From assembly GCF_029960785.1 (NCBI RefSeq), contig NZ_JASBQE010000071.1, positions 1 to 63,815 on the forward strand: 63,815 nucleotides of DNA. The letters are read 5' to 3'. Made by a program: the position numbers and the translations under genes. Of this stretch, positions 9,674 through 18,207 are shown in pieces; the stretch's first letter is position 1; every line of letters starts with the position of its first letter. A model generated the notes under the pieces. It was not told the origin of the DNA. It saw only the letters and a program-made list of their open reading frames with translations, and made no database searches. The stretch comes from Polyangium sp. 15x6 (lineage in GTDB: Bacteria > Myxococcota_A > Polyangia > Polyangiales > Polyangiaceae).

Positions 9674-10576
9674 GTGTTCGTCGTTGGTGGGAGACGCCTC
9701 TACGGCAAGGTCGAGCAGGTAGGCAGCACCTACATCGCGACGACGTTCGCCTTCCTTCAGTTCCTGCCGCTCTTCCCCGTGCAGTCGCACATCGTCGTCG
9801 CCGAGGGCTCGGCCGACACGCACAAGGTCGTGCACATCAAGATGCACTGGAAGAGCGTGGCGACGGGGTATCTCCGCGCCTACGGCATCGCCGCGAGCCT
9901 CCTCGCGCTCGTCCCGGGCCTCGCCATGGCGGGCACCTCGAAGGTGCCGACGGCGTATGTCGGCGCGGGCCTCGTGGTCCTTTGCGCGGGCCTGACCACG
10001 GCGGCATTCTCGATGATCGGCCGCCTGAGCCGCGAGGAGAAGGCGCAGCGGCTCATCTACGCGCGTTTCCTCGGGCATCCCGTGCATCCTTCGGTGCTCG
10101 ACGAGGACATGCGCGGCGCAATCGCCCAGAAGCTGCGTGATTTCCTGGAGGAGCGCGCGGCGGCCGTGATGACGGGCTCGAATTACCGCAAAGGCGGCCC
10201 CGTGAAGGCCGGTTATCGCGTGCTCGCGCTCGAGCCGTCGATGCGGGATCGCGAGTATCTCGAAGCGGCGTTCACGCTCGCTTGCATCGACACGTCGCTC
10301 TCCGTGGGCCCGATGCGCGCCGACGCGGAGCGCGTGCACGGGGCGCTCTGGAACAAGCTGCTCGCGGAGCACCCGGACGTCCTCGATGTCGTGCGCGACG
10401 CCGAGGTCGTGCAGCGGTCGTGGGTGAGCAATGTGCTCGGATATGTCCCGCTCGTGGCGGCGATCGGCATCTGCTGCGTGATGCTCATGCGCAACGGCTC
10501 CGTCTTCAAGTGGAAGCCGAGCCCGAGCGAGAAGAAGCCCGAATACGGCTTCGTGCCCGAAGAGCTTTTGCGCTGA
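9674..10576 (+). CDS. Conserved membrane protein of unknown function
   Basis: 300 aa from a GTG start at 9674. The N-terminus (VVGGRRLYGKVEQVG, then FAFLQFLPLFPVQ) is short and compact. Hydrophobic stretches lie near residues 75-95, 97-117 and 252-268, with a soluble central helical region between the second and third. I do not recognise a family. The YLRAYG and SYVPL-like hydrophobic pieces suggest an inner-membrane protein. It follows the phosphatase by 43 bases on the same strand and may be co-transcribed. An alternative start is possible because no strong ribosome site precedes the GTG, but the first residues look conserved-like and in frame. Confidence 0.75.
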   Translation: MFVVGGRRLYGKVEQVGSTYIATTFAFLQFLPLFPVQSHIVVAEGSADTHKVVHIKMHWKSVATGYLRAYGIAASLLALVPGLAMAGTSKVPTAYVGAGLVVLCAGLTTAAFSMIGRLSREEKAQRLIYARFLGHPVHPSVLDEDMRGAIAQKLRDFLEERAAAVMTGSNYRKGGPVKAGYRVLALEPSMRDREYLEAAFTLACIDTSLSVGPMRADAERVHGALWNKLLAEHPDVLDVVRDAEVVQRSWVSNVLGYVPLVAAIGICCVMLMRNGSVFKWKPSPSEKKPEYGFVPEELLR

Positions 10577-10689
10577 GCGCGGCGCTCGAAAAGCTCGACG
10601 TCCCGGCCTTCGTGAATGGCCTCCTCGACCTCGACGCCCGCCTTCGGCGCCGGCATCGAGCGGGTCTCGCTCCCGCGGACCAATGGAAG

Positions 10690-10718
10690 TTGACACTTTG
10701 CGGCCGTTGCTCTCCAAT
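10690..10718 (+). promoter_or_regulatory. Candidate sigma-70-type promoter, possibly leaderless
   Basis: TTGACA (10690-10695) matches the -35 consensus exactly. After 17 bases comes TCCAAT (10713-10718), which matches TATAAT at four of six positions. Transcription from it would begin at or next to the ATG at 10725, which has no visible ribosome site, so the mRNA may be leaderless. This is a sequence match only. Confidence 0.4.
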
Positions 10719-10724
10719 AGTCGC

Positions 10725-13547
10725 ATGAGGCGATTCACGCGTGCTTCCTTGTTGTCTCTCGGCCTCGCGATATCGTTCGTGGGGGTCTCCGGTTGTGCGG
10801 ACAGTGGACCGAACAACACCGGGGGCACGGCAGGAGGAGGAGGAACCGGCGGGCAAGGCGGCGCCGCGGGGCAAGGCGGCACAGGCGGGCAGGGCGGCGG
10901 CCAGGGCGGACAAGGCGGCGCCGCTTGCACCGACGGCGAGACGCGCGCCTGTTATGACGCCGATCCGGCCACCGCCGACAAGGGCGAATGCAAGCAGGGC
11001 ACGCAGACGTGCACAGGCTCGGTCTGGGGCGCGTGCACGGGCCAGGTCTTGCCTGCCTCCGAAGCGTGCGACGGCAAGGACGAGGATTGTAATGGCCAGG
11101 TCGACGACGGCATCGCGGACGTGACCTGCGGGCTCGGCCAGTGCCAGGTGAAGGTCCCGGGCTGCGTGGACCAAACGGTCCCCGAATGCACGCCGCTCCC
11201 GCCTGCCGCCACCGAGGCCTGCGACGGCGTCGACGACGATTGCGACGGCACGATCGACGAGGGCTGCTCCTGCTCCGACGGCGCGACGCAGTCCTGTTAT
11301 TCGGGCGGCGCGGGCACGCAGGGCATCGGCGTTTGCAAGGCCGGCACGCAGACGTGCGCGGGCGGCGCGTGGGGCGCTTGCGAGGGCGAGACCGTGCCCG
11401 GCGTCGAGACCTGCAACGGGTCCGACGACGATTGCGACGGGAAAACCGACGAGGACCTCGGGCAGCTCAACTGCGGCGCCGGCGCCTGCTTCGTCACCGT
11501 CGCGGCCTGCGCGAACGGCGTGCCGCAGACGTGCACGCCGGGCAATCCCAAGGCCGAGACGTGCAACGGCGTCGACGACGATTGCAACCTGCTCATCGAC
11601 GACGGCCTCGGCACCCTCACCTGCGGCATCGGCGGTTGCCAGACCACGGTGCAAGCGTGCCTCGGCGGGCAGGCACAGACGTGCATGCCGGGGCTCGGGA
11701 CGGCCGAAATCTGCGACGGCGTCGACAACGATTGCGACGGCAACACGGACGAGGGCAACCCCGGCGGCGGCGCGGGCTGCATGACGGGGCTCTCGGGCGC
11801 CTGCGCGCAAGGGACGCAGGTCTGCAACGGCGGCGCGATCCAGTGCATGCCCACGGTCCAGCCCGTGGCCGAGTCCTGCAATGGCAAGGACGACGATTGC
11901 GACGGGCAAGTCGACGAGCAGAACCCCGGCGGCGGGAGCGCCTGCAACACGGGGCAGCTCGGCGTCTGCGCGGCCGGCACCACGGCCTGCCAGAACGGCG
12001 CCCCCGTCTGCACCCCGAACAGCCAGCCCACCGTCGAGACCTGCGACGGGTTCGACAACAACTGCAACGGCGCGGTCGACGAGCAGAACCCCGGCGGGGG
12101 TGTGTCCTGCCAGACCGGCAAATCGGGCATCTGCGCGGCCGGCACCACGTCCTGCCAGAACGGCCAGACCGCGTGCGTCCAGACGAACCAGCCGAGCCTG
12201 GAGATCTGCGACGGGCTCGACAACAACTGCAACGGCACGGTCGACGAGGGCAACCCGGGCAGCGGCGGCGTGTGCCCGACGGGCAAGCAGGGCGTCTGCG
12301 CCGCCGGCACCTACCAGTGCCAGAGCGGCGCGCTCGTCTGCGTGTCGACCACGATGGCCTCGACCGAGGTCTGCGACAACAAGGACAACGATTGCGACGG
12401 GGCCGTCGACGAGAACAACCCGGGCGGCGGCATGGCCTGCGCGACGGGCCAGCAGGGCGTATGCAGCGCCGGCACGTCGACGTGCACGAACGGGGGCATC
12501 GTTTGCACCCCGACGACCCTGCCCTCGGCCGAGACCTGCGACAACAAGGACAACGACTGCGACGGCGTGGTCGACGAGGGCAACCCGGGCGGCGGCTCGG
12601 CCTGCATGACGGGCCAGCCGGGCGTCTGCAGCGCGGGCACGCAGCTCTGTCAAAACGGCACGATCTCGTGCGTCGCGACGACGATGCCCACGACCGAGAC
12701 CTGCGACAACAAGGACAACGACTGCGACGGCCAGGTCGACGAGAACAACGCGGGCGGCGGCGGCGCGTGCACGACGGGCCAGCAGGGCGTCTGCGGCGCG
12801 GGGACGTACGTTTGTCAGAGCGGCACACTTTCGTGCGTGGCCACGAAGATGCCGTCGGCCGAGATCTGCGACGGGCTCGACAACGATTGCGACGGCTCGG
12901 TCGACGAGGGCAACCCGGGCGGCGGCGTGGCTTGCGGCACGTCGTATGCCGCGCCCTGCACGAACAACACCACGATTTGCCAGAACGGCGTGCTCGTCTG
13001 CAGCGTGTCGAACGTCTTCGAGGAGACGTTCGCGACCGCGACGGCGGCGAATGGCTGGAACGGCTGGACGCTCGGGACCGAATGGCAGATCGGCACGGCC
13101 ACGTCCTCCACGGGGCACGACGACGGGTATGGCGACCCGTCGACGGATCACACGCCGACGGCCGACAACAAGCTCGCCGGCGTGGTCATCGGCGGCAACG
13201 CCAGCATCGCCTCCACGCACGCGATGTATTACCTGACGAGCCCCATCATCAACACCGCCGGCGCAGGCTCGATCGTCCTCGATTTCTGGCGGTGGCTCAA
13301 CAGCGACTACTCGCCGTACATGACGAACGCCATCGAGGTCTACAACGGGGCGAGCTGGGTCGTCGTCTGGCAGAGCTCCTCGACGTCCATCGAGGATGGA
13401 TCCTGGAAGAACATCGTGCACGACATCACCACGCACAAGAATGCGAACCTGCGCGTGCGCTTCGGGTTCGCGATCGGCGAGATCGACGAGCTCTACAAGA
13501 TGTCTTCCTGGAACCTCGACGACGTCGTCGTGCGCCGCTGCCAGTGA
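10725..13547 (+). CDS. MopE-like lipoprotein with 12 cysteine/aspartate metal-motif repeats
   Basis: 940 aa if translation starts at ATG 10725, which places a lipoprotein signal peptide at the N-terminus with lipobox VSGC. A Gly-rich spacer (GGTGGQGG-type) follows. Then come 12 copies of a repeat built on C-D/N-G-x-D-D/N-D-C-D/N-G-x-x-D-E, for example CDGVDDDCDGTIDEG and CDGLDNDCDGSVDEG. This is the putative metal-binding motif known from MopE and many myxobacterial surface proteins. Cysteines are paired between repeats and probably form disulfides. The last 190 residues (starting near EETFATATAANGW) form a beta-rich module that looks like a MAM/jelly-roll carbohydrate- or adhesion-type domain. 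The likely location is the outer membrane surface. An in-frame upstream start at 10683 would bury the signal peptide and is less likely. Confidence 0.88.
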   Translation: MRRFTRASLLSLGLAISFVGVSGCADSGPNNTGGTAGGGGTGGQGGAAGQGGTGGQGGGQGGQGGAACTDGETRACYDADPATADKGECKQGTQTCTGSVWGACTGQVLPASEACDGKDEDCNGQVDDGIADVTCGLGQCQVKVPGCVDQTVPECTPLPPAATEACDGVDDDCDGTIDEGCSCSDGATQSCYSGGAGTQGIGVCKAGTQTCAGGAWGACEGETVPGVETCNGSDDDCDGKTDEDLGQLNCGAGACFVTVAACANGVPQTCTPGNPKAETCNGVDDDCNLLIDDGLGTLTCGIGGCQTTVQACLGGQAQTCMPGLGTAEICDGVDNDCDGNTDEGNPGGGAGCMTGLSGACAQGTQVCNGGAIQCMPTVQPVAESCNGKDDDCDGQVDEQNPGGGSACNTGQLGVCAAGTTACQNGAPVCTPNSQPTVETCDGFDNNCNGAVDEQNPGGGVSCQTGKSGICAAGTTSCQNGQTACVQTNQPSLEICDGLDNNCNGTVDEGNPGSGGVCPTGKQGVCAAGTYQCQSGALVCVSTTMASTEVCDNKDNDCDGAVDENNPGGGMACATGQQGVCSAGTSTCTNGGIVCTPTTLPSAETCDNKDNDCDGVVDEGNPGGGSACMTGQPGVCSAGTQLCQNGTISCVATTMPTTETCDNKDNDCDGQVDENNAGGGGACTTGQQGVCGAGTYVCQSGTLSCVATKMPSAEICDGLDNDCDGSVDEGNPGGGVACGTSYAAPCTNNTTICQNGVLVCSVSNVFEETFATATAANGWNGWTLGTEWQIGTATSSTGHDDGYGDPSTDHTPTADNKLAGVVIGGNASIASTHAMYYLTSPIINTAGAGSIVLDFWRWLNSDYSPYMTNAIEVYNGASWVVVWQSSSTSIEDGSWKNIVHDITTHKNANLRVRFGFAIGEIDELYKMSSWNLDDVVVRRCQ

Positions 13548-14569
13548 TGATTCGATCCCTCCGCGGGCCAATCCTCCTCGGGGCCTTTTTCCTCGCGACC
13601 GCGTGCACGAGCCGGGGGCCCACGCCCGAGGTCGGGCCCTCCGCGCCGCCGCCCGCGCCGCTGCCGGTCGTCCCGAATCCGCCGTCGATCGCCCCGCCGC
13701 CGCTCGAACCCAAAAAGCCCGCGCCGCCCACGCCGGTGGAGCCTTCGCCCGCGCCTTTGGACGCGCCCCCCGAGACGAGCGCATTGCCGGCGCGCGTGGA
13801 CGGCATGCTCCTCGTGCCCGCGGGTCCTTTCACGATGGGCGCCGACAGCGGCGGCGAGCCCGACGAATGGCCAGCGCACACGGTGACGCTGCCGGCGTAT
13901 TACCTCGACGAGTTCGAGGTGACGAACGGCGCGTACGCGCGCTGCATCGAAGCCAAGCTCTGCCCGCCGCCCGAGCCGAGCAACGCGGACCGCAATGGCG
14001 TGGGCCCGGACAAACGCTTCCGGGGCCCGAAGCAACCCGTGAGCAGCATCTCCTGGGAGAGCGCGCGCGCTTATTGCACGTTCGTGGGCAAGCGCCTCCC
14101 GCGCGAGGCGGAGCTCGAGAAGGCGGCGCGCGGCGAGAGCGGCCGGCTCTATCCCTGGGGGAACTCGCCGCCCGGGCCCGAGCGCGCGGTCTTCGCGGTC
14201 AGCGTGACGGCGGATGTCGGGACACACCCCGCGGGGCGCGGGCCTTACGGGCACCACGACCTCGCCGGCAACGTCTGGGAGTGGGCCGAGGACGTCTACG
14301 ACCCGTTCGCGTACAGGCGCCCCGGCGCCGCCGAGGGCCGTGGCGGCACGTGCGAGGAGACCCTCGAAGCCTACGCGGAGCTCCGTCGCAAGCGAAAGCA
14401 GGGTTTTACCGGGTCGAACGAGATCCCCACCGAATGCGAGCGGGTCCTGCGCGGCGGCGGATTCAATTATCACGCGACCGGCCTGCGCTCGACGAACCGC
14501 GTCCACCACCCGGCGCGCTACCGGATGGTGATGAGCGGATTCCGTTGCGCGCGGGACGCCGCGGGGTAG
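13547..14569 (+). CDS. Lipoprotein with formylglycine-generating-enzyme-like domain
   Basis: 340 aa. The ATG overlaps the TGA of the upstream gene (TGATGA), so the pair is translationally coupled. A lipoprotein signal (LATAC) is followed by about 70 residues of Pro-rich linker and then an FGE-sulfatase (SUMF1) fold: MLLVPAGPFTMGADSGGEP, YYLDEFEVTNGAYARCI, RLPREAELEKAARG, DLAGNVWEWAEDVY and RVLRGGGFNYHA. True FGE enzymes have two cysteines just after the RGGS stretch; here that segment reads FNYHATGLRST, with no cysteine. Formylglycine formation is therefore unlikely and a binding role is more plausible. It probably sits at the cell envelope with the MopE-like partner. Confidence 0.88.
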   Translation: MIRSLRGPILLGAFFLATACTSRGPTPEVGPSAPPPAPLPVVPNPPSIAPPPLEPKKPAPPTPVEPSPAPLDAPPETSALPARVDGMLLVPAGPFTMGADSGGEPDEWPAHTVTLPAYYLDEFEVTNGAYARCIEAKLCPPPEPSNADRNGVGPDKRFRGPKQPVSSISWESARAYCTFVGKRLPREAELEKAARGESGRLYPWGNSPPGPERAVFAVSVTADVGTHPAGRGPYGHHDLAGNVWEWAEDVYDPFAYRRPGAAEGRGGTCEETLEAYAELRRKRKQGFTGSNEIPTECERVLRGGGFNYHATGLRSTNRVHHPARYRMVMSGFRCARDAAG

Positions 14570-14668
14570 GTCAGCCCCGGGACATCCGCGATCGGAAGGC
14601 CGCCCCATGGTGTAGGATGGACCGGGGCCCGACGTCGCTCGGCGTTCGGGCTCCGGGACCACGTCACC

Positions 14669-15298
14669 ATGACCGCGGAGGATCGGGGCGATCTCGAGCG
14701 CGAGCTCCTGACCCGCCTTGCCACAGGAGATCGAAGGGGCGTCGCGACGGCCGTGCTCGCGGCGTACGGGCCCGAGATCTACGCGTTCCTCGCGGCCCTG
14801 CACCACAACGAGAGCGACGCCGAGGAGGTCTTCGCCCGCTTCGGCGAGGCGCTCTGGCAAGGCCTGCAGCGCTTCGAGGGCAAGGGCTCCTTTCGCACCT
14901 TCGCGTACGCCGTCGCCCGACGAACCTCGGTCCGCTTCCGCAGAGACGCGGCGCGTCGACGCAAGCGCGAGGAGGAGCTCGACAGCGCCGAGATCTCGGG
15001 CGTCATGGCCGAGGTTCGCGAGCGCACGGCCGCGTACCTCCGGACGACCGTACGGAGCCGCCTCGCCACGCTCCGCGCCTCGCTGCCCGAGGAGGACCAG
15101 GTGCTGCTCATGCTGCGCGTGGATCGCAAGCTGCCCTGGGAGGAGCTCGCCGTGGTGCTGCGCGGCGAGGACGAACCGCCCCTCACGGCGGAGGACAAAC
15201 GCCGCGAGGGGGCGAGGCTGCGCAAGAAGTTCCAGCACCTGAAGCAGCGCCTGCGCGAGATGGCCCGTCGCGCGGGCTTGCTCGACGAGGACGGGTGA
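14669..15298 (+). CDS. RNA polymerase sigma factor, ECF-like
   Basis: 209 aa. Region 2 is recognisable in EIYAFLAALHHNESDAEEVF and the segment GKGSFRTFAYAVARR. A basic linker (RRDAARRRKREEE) separates it from a region 4-like helix-turn-helix (LPEEDQVLLMLRVDRKLPW, then EELAVVLRG). The region 4 part carries an insertion (GEDEPPLTAEDKRREG) and a long basic C-terminus, unlike standard ECF factors, so it belongs to a divergent subgroup. The kinase gene starts 5 bases downstream. Such sigma factor-kinase pairs are typical of myxobacteria and planctomycetes, where the kinase is thought to control the sigma factor by phosphorylation. The exact target promoters are unknown. Confidence 0.82.
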   Translation: MTAEDRGDLERELLTRLATGDRRGVATAVLAAYGPEIYAFLAALHHNESDAEEVFARFGEALWQGLQRFEGKGSFRTFAYAVARRTSVRFRRDAARRRKREEELDSAEISGVMAEVRERTAAYLRTTVRSRLATLRASLPEEDQVLLMLRVDRKLPWEELAVVLRGEDEPPLTAEDKRREGARLRKKFQHLKQRLREMARRAGLLDEDG

Positions 15299-15303
15299 GC
15301 GTG

Positions 15304-16239
15304 ATGTCGTCGCAGAGCTCCGCCAGGCTGGAGACCATGCTCGCGTCGAGCGGCTCGTCGGAGGACGCGTCGGACGACTCGTTCTTGCGCGAGATCGCGC
15401 GCATCGACGACGTGCCCGTGCCCCGCAAGCGCGAGGAGCGCGCGGGCAAACTGCTCGCGGATCGGTACGTGCTCGTCGCGCTGCTCGGCAGCGGCGGGCA
15501 AGGCGCGGTGTGGGAGGCGGAGGACACGCGCACGGGCGAGCGGGTCGCGGTGAAGGTGCTGCGCTCGATGTCGGCGACGTGCGCGGCGCGCGCGCAGCGA
15601 GAGATCGCGGCGTTGCGGCTCTTGCGCCTGCCCGGCGTGGTGCGCCTCGTCGGTGAGGGCCTGCAAGGCGACAGCCCCTTCCTCGTGACCGAGCGCATCC
15701 TCGGCCGGCCCTTCCCCGGCGTGGGCGTCCCTTGCTCCTGGGAGGAGCTCGAGCCTGTGCTCGTCGGCCTCCTCGAGACGCTCGCGCGTATCCACGCCGC
15801 GGGCATCGTCCATCGTGACCTCAAGCCCGACAATGTGCTCGTCGGGCCGGACAAGCGGCCTGTGGTCCTCGATTTTGGCCTCTCGTCGCCGTCCGCCACG
15901 TCGTGGGAGCCGATCACGGACGCGGGGCAGATCGTCGGCACTCTCTCGTACATCGCGCCCGAGCAGTTCCGCGAGCAACGCGCCACGGCGCGCACCGATC
16001 TCTATGCCGTGGGAATCATGGCCTACCTCGCGCTCACGGGGCGCGTCCCTCACGAGAAGCGCGACAAATGCGCGTTCATCCTCTCGCGCCTGAACGAGCC
16101 CGCGACGAGCTTGCGCACGCTCGTCGCGGGTTTGCCCGCGTCCGTGGCGCTCGTGCTCGATGAGCTCGTCGCCACGAACCCCGCGGATCGACCGCGTTCG
16201 GCGGCGGAAGTCATCGAGAGATTGAATCAGAGGGTCTGA
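15304..16239 (+). CDS. Soluble serine/threonine protein kinase
   Basis: 311 aa from ATG 15304; a GTG at 15301 is also possible. The kinase domain fills residues about 55-305: LLGSGGQGAVWEAED, the lysine in VAVKVLR, VHRDLKPDNVL, DFGLSS and YIAPEQ. The N-terminal 50 residues are acidic and Ser-rich (SSGSSEDASDD) and may be autophosphorylated. No membrane segment or C-terminal sensor domain is seen, in contrast to the 0-8 kb kinases. It lies 5 bases after the sigma-factor gene and probably acts on it or its partners. The 3' end overlaps the convergent gene by 13 bases. Confidence 0.9.
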   Translation: MSSQSSARLETMLASSGSSEDASDDSFLREIARIDDVPVPRKREERAGKLLADRYVLVALLGSGGQGAVWEAEDTRTGERVAVKVLRSMSATCAARAQREIAALRLLRLPGVVRLVGEGLQGDSPFLVTERILGRPFPGVGVPCSWEELEPVLVGLLETLARIHAAGIVHRDLKPDNVLVGPDKRPVVLDFGLSSPSATSWEPITDAGQIVGTLSYIAPEQFREQRATARTDLYAVGIMAYLALTGRVPHEKRDKCAFILSRLNEPATSLRTLVAGLPASVALVLDELVATNPADRPRSAAEVIERLNQRV

Positions 16240-16835
16240 GAGACGTAATAGGTGACCTGGCCGCTTCCGGGGCTACCGGCGCTCACCGTGCCCGAGCCGA
16301 CCGTGAATGTACCGCTCGGCGAGAGGTTGGCCGGCGTCGCGCTGGTTGGGATCGATTGATACCATTTGACCCCCGTGATGGCGGTACCGTTCGTGAAGAT
16401 GCGCAGGTGCACGTTCCCGTTGTCGTAGAGGTATCCCGAGCTCAGATCTCCCGTGAGCCCGGCCCAGGTCACCACGGCGGGGAGCGCGAACTGCTGCGTG
16501 TTGCTGTACGCGGGCGGCGTGCCGGTCCCGTCCGTGTACGAGAAATGCAGATCCTCGACGCCGAGGTATTGCAGGTTGCTCGCGTTGACGTACCAGTACT
16601 CCTCATCGGGCCGGAAACCCGTGGGGGACGAGCTGCCGAACACGAGGATTTTACCGAACTCCGCGTGGTTGTCGTAGTCGATGGTGTAGGACCGCCAGAT
16701 CCCGTCACCGGGGTCGAGCTGGGCGAGCTCCGCCGAGGCGACATTCTCTTCGCCTCCAGCGGCATCGACCGCGCCGCAGCCGACCGCGAAGCTCATCATG
16801 ACCATGGAGCCGAGCAACGTGACTTGATGCTTCAA
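16227..16835 (-). CDS. Small secreted lipoprotein of unknown function
   Basis: 202 aa, starting at a TTG (16835). That start is chosen because GGAGG (16841-16845 on the plus strand, as CCTCC) lies 5 bases upstream and because it gives a clean signal peptide, LKHQVTLLGSMVMMSFAVGC, whose lipobox is AVGC. Longer starts at 16883 and downstream Mets give poorer signals. The mature part is rich in Gly, Ser, Thr, Tyr and aromatic residues (DYDNHAEFG, YWYVNASNLQYLG, HLRIFTNG) and looks like a beta-sandwich. No family is recognised. It ends inside the convergent kinase gene by 13 bases. Confidence 0.75.
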   Translation of the reverse strand: MKHQVTLLGSMVMMSFAVGCGAVDAAGGEENVASAELAQLDPGDGIWRSYTIDYDNHAEFGKILVFGSSSPTGFRPDEEYWYVNASNLQYLGVEDLHFSYTDGTGTPPAYSNTQQFALPAVVTWAGLTGDLSSGYLYDNGNVHLRIFTNGTAITGVKWYQSIPTSATPANLSPSGTFTVGSGTVSAGSPGSGQVTYYVSQTL

Positions 16836-16936
16836 GGAAACCTCCGAGCAAAGACGATGTGCGTACATCGTGGTCGAAATCACGGAGGCTCGTCAACAGG
16901 ACGGAGTTGGCGTGCACACCGAGCGCGGAGGATATT

Positions 16937-17617
16937 TCACGCGGCGACGGCGCAAAGCGCGTTCACCGTCACCACGGCGTGGCCCGAGAGATCGGGCGCG
17001 CCGACGGCGCAGAGGTACGTCAGCGCGTACGTCCCGCCGACATTCGCGTCGGGGACGCTGTAGGGGCCTTCGTTTCGCGTGTGCGGGCTCAGCACGTTTG
17101 GCGTGTGCGTCGGGACGCGGTCGAAGAGGTGCCACGTCTCCAGCGTGCCGCCCGCGATGGGCGTCACGACCAGCACGCCGACGCGCCGGCTGCCCTGGGT
17201 GATGTCGTAGATGCCGAGGTCGACCTGCTTGGGCCGGCTCGGCATCGCGGCGGAGATGCTGCCGGCGTCGTTCGAGGCGAGGCGGCTGCAACGGGCCTCG
17301 ATGTACGCGACGCCGCAGCCCGTCGAGAGTGCAAGCCAGGCGAGGCAATCGTTCACGTTGAAGTCGGGCGGCGGCGCGCCCGTGCCCCGGAGCGACAGGC
17401 CCACGGGTGTGCCCAGGAACGCGCAGCTCGGGCGGATGTACGCGGCGTAACCGGAGCCGACGGGCGCGCTCGTGTACAAAAACCAGTGCTCGTAGCGGGT
17501 CTCCCCGTCGATCGCCTCGACCACGAGGCGCCCGACCTCGAGCAGCGGCGCGCTCGGGACGCACGGATCGCGCTGGAAAAGAATGTACTGACCTGCGCCG
17601 ATGTGCCCACTGATCAT
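16937..17617 (-). CDS. Hypothetical protein, beta-rich, cysteine-containing
   Basis: 226 aa from ATG 17617, chosen because AGGAGAG lies 7 bases upstream; a longer frame to 17680 has no such site. The protein begins MISGHIGAGQYILFQ and has no clear signal peptide, which is odd for its many cysteines (PSCAFLG, NDCLAWLALSTGCG, CAVGAPD). The repeated mention of Gly, Ser and aromatic residues suggests a compact beta fold. I do not recognise it. The downstream neighbour on the same strand (16227-16835) is separated by about 100 bases. Confidence 0.65.
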   Translation of the reverse strand: MISGHIGAGQYILFQRDPCVPSAPLLEVGRLVVEAIDGETRYEHWFLYTSAPVGSGYAAYIRPSCAFLGTPVGLSLRGTGAPPPDFNVNDCLAWLALSTGCGVAYIEARCSRLASNDAGSISAAMPSRPKQVDLGIYDITQGSRRVGVLVVTPIAGGTLETWHLFDRVPTHTPNVLSPHTRNEGPYSVPDANVGGTYALTYLCAVGAPDLSGHAVVTVNALCAVAA

Positions 17618-17716
17618 GGCGAACTCTCCTCGGAAGAACGAACCAAAGGTCCTGGGCCGGACGGACGGCCCCCCAGCCATCTCCGAGAGAGAGTTCCCGC
17701 TGCGAGCCGATGTGAC

Positions 17717-17749
17717 GAAAAAAATGCACCGGCCGGAACGTACGGCCGG
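17717..17749 (-). terminator. Rho-independent terminator
   Basis: Read on the minus strand, a 7-bp GC stem (CCGGCCG / CGGCCGG, loop of 7) is followed after TGCA by a run of seven T. It sits 120 bases after the end of the 17870-18112 gene, which is transcribed in this direction. Such a T run is rare in this GC-rich window, which supports function. Confidence 0.6.
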
Positions 17750-17869
17750 GCGCGACGGGAGATGTGGGCCGTCCGGTCGCCGCGTCCCCTCGCGCGCTCC
17801 TCACGGAGCCGCGCGAAAAACTGCCACGGGACGGACGACCGGCGCGGCCTCCGGGTCAGGCGACCCGGG

Positions 17870-18112
17870 TCACGAGGCCTTGGTGGCCTGGATGTGCTTC
17901 GCGAGCAGCGTGCGGAGCGTCGTGACGTATTGCTTGTTCTGGTCGTGGATCTGCTGGAAGCAGCGCTCGGCCTCTTGATCCCCGGCCTGGCGTGCGTCCT
18001 GGATGTATTGCTCCAGCGCCGAGTTCCCCTGAAGCAGCTCGTGCATCTCCGCGACGATGTCGTATTCGAGGTTCGAAGCGCCCGTCTGCTTTTGCTGCGT
18101 CTGTGTGGCCAT
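17870..18112 (-). CDS. Small helical protein of unknown function
   Basis: 80 aa from ATG 18112, preceded by AAAGGAG with a 5-base gap; an in-frame Met at 18151 is less likely. The sequence is strongly alpha-helical, polar and free of cysteine except one (ERCFQQIHDQNKQ), with a pattern like a helical hairpin (LEYDIVAEMHELL, EQYIQDARQAGDQEAE). It could be a ferritin-like or coiled-coil regulator. No family is recognised. The terminator at 17717-17749 lies downstream and the gene has its own ribosome site, so it is probably a separate unit. Confidence 0.75.
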   Translation of the reverse strand: MATQTQQKQTGASNLEYDIVAEMHELLQGNSALEQYIQDARQAGDQEAERCFQQIHDQNKQYVTTLRTLLAKHIQATKAS

Positions 18113-18207
18113 GCGCACTCCTTTCGAGTCGAGCTCGGGGTAGCAGCGCACGTGCCACGGGCGGGCGCCCGGCCGGGCTCGTCACGCCCGGCGGGCGGGG
18201 TCGGGCG

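Noticed and set aside
10506-13784. Long antisense frame opposite the MopE-like gene
   Set aside because: It repeats with the 12 motif repeats of the plus strand gene and consists of low-complexity Val/Asp/Ala sequence, so it is a shadow.
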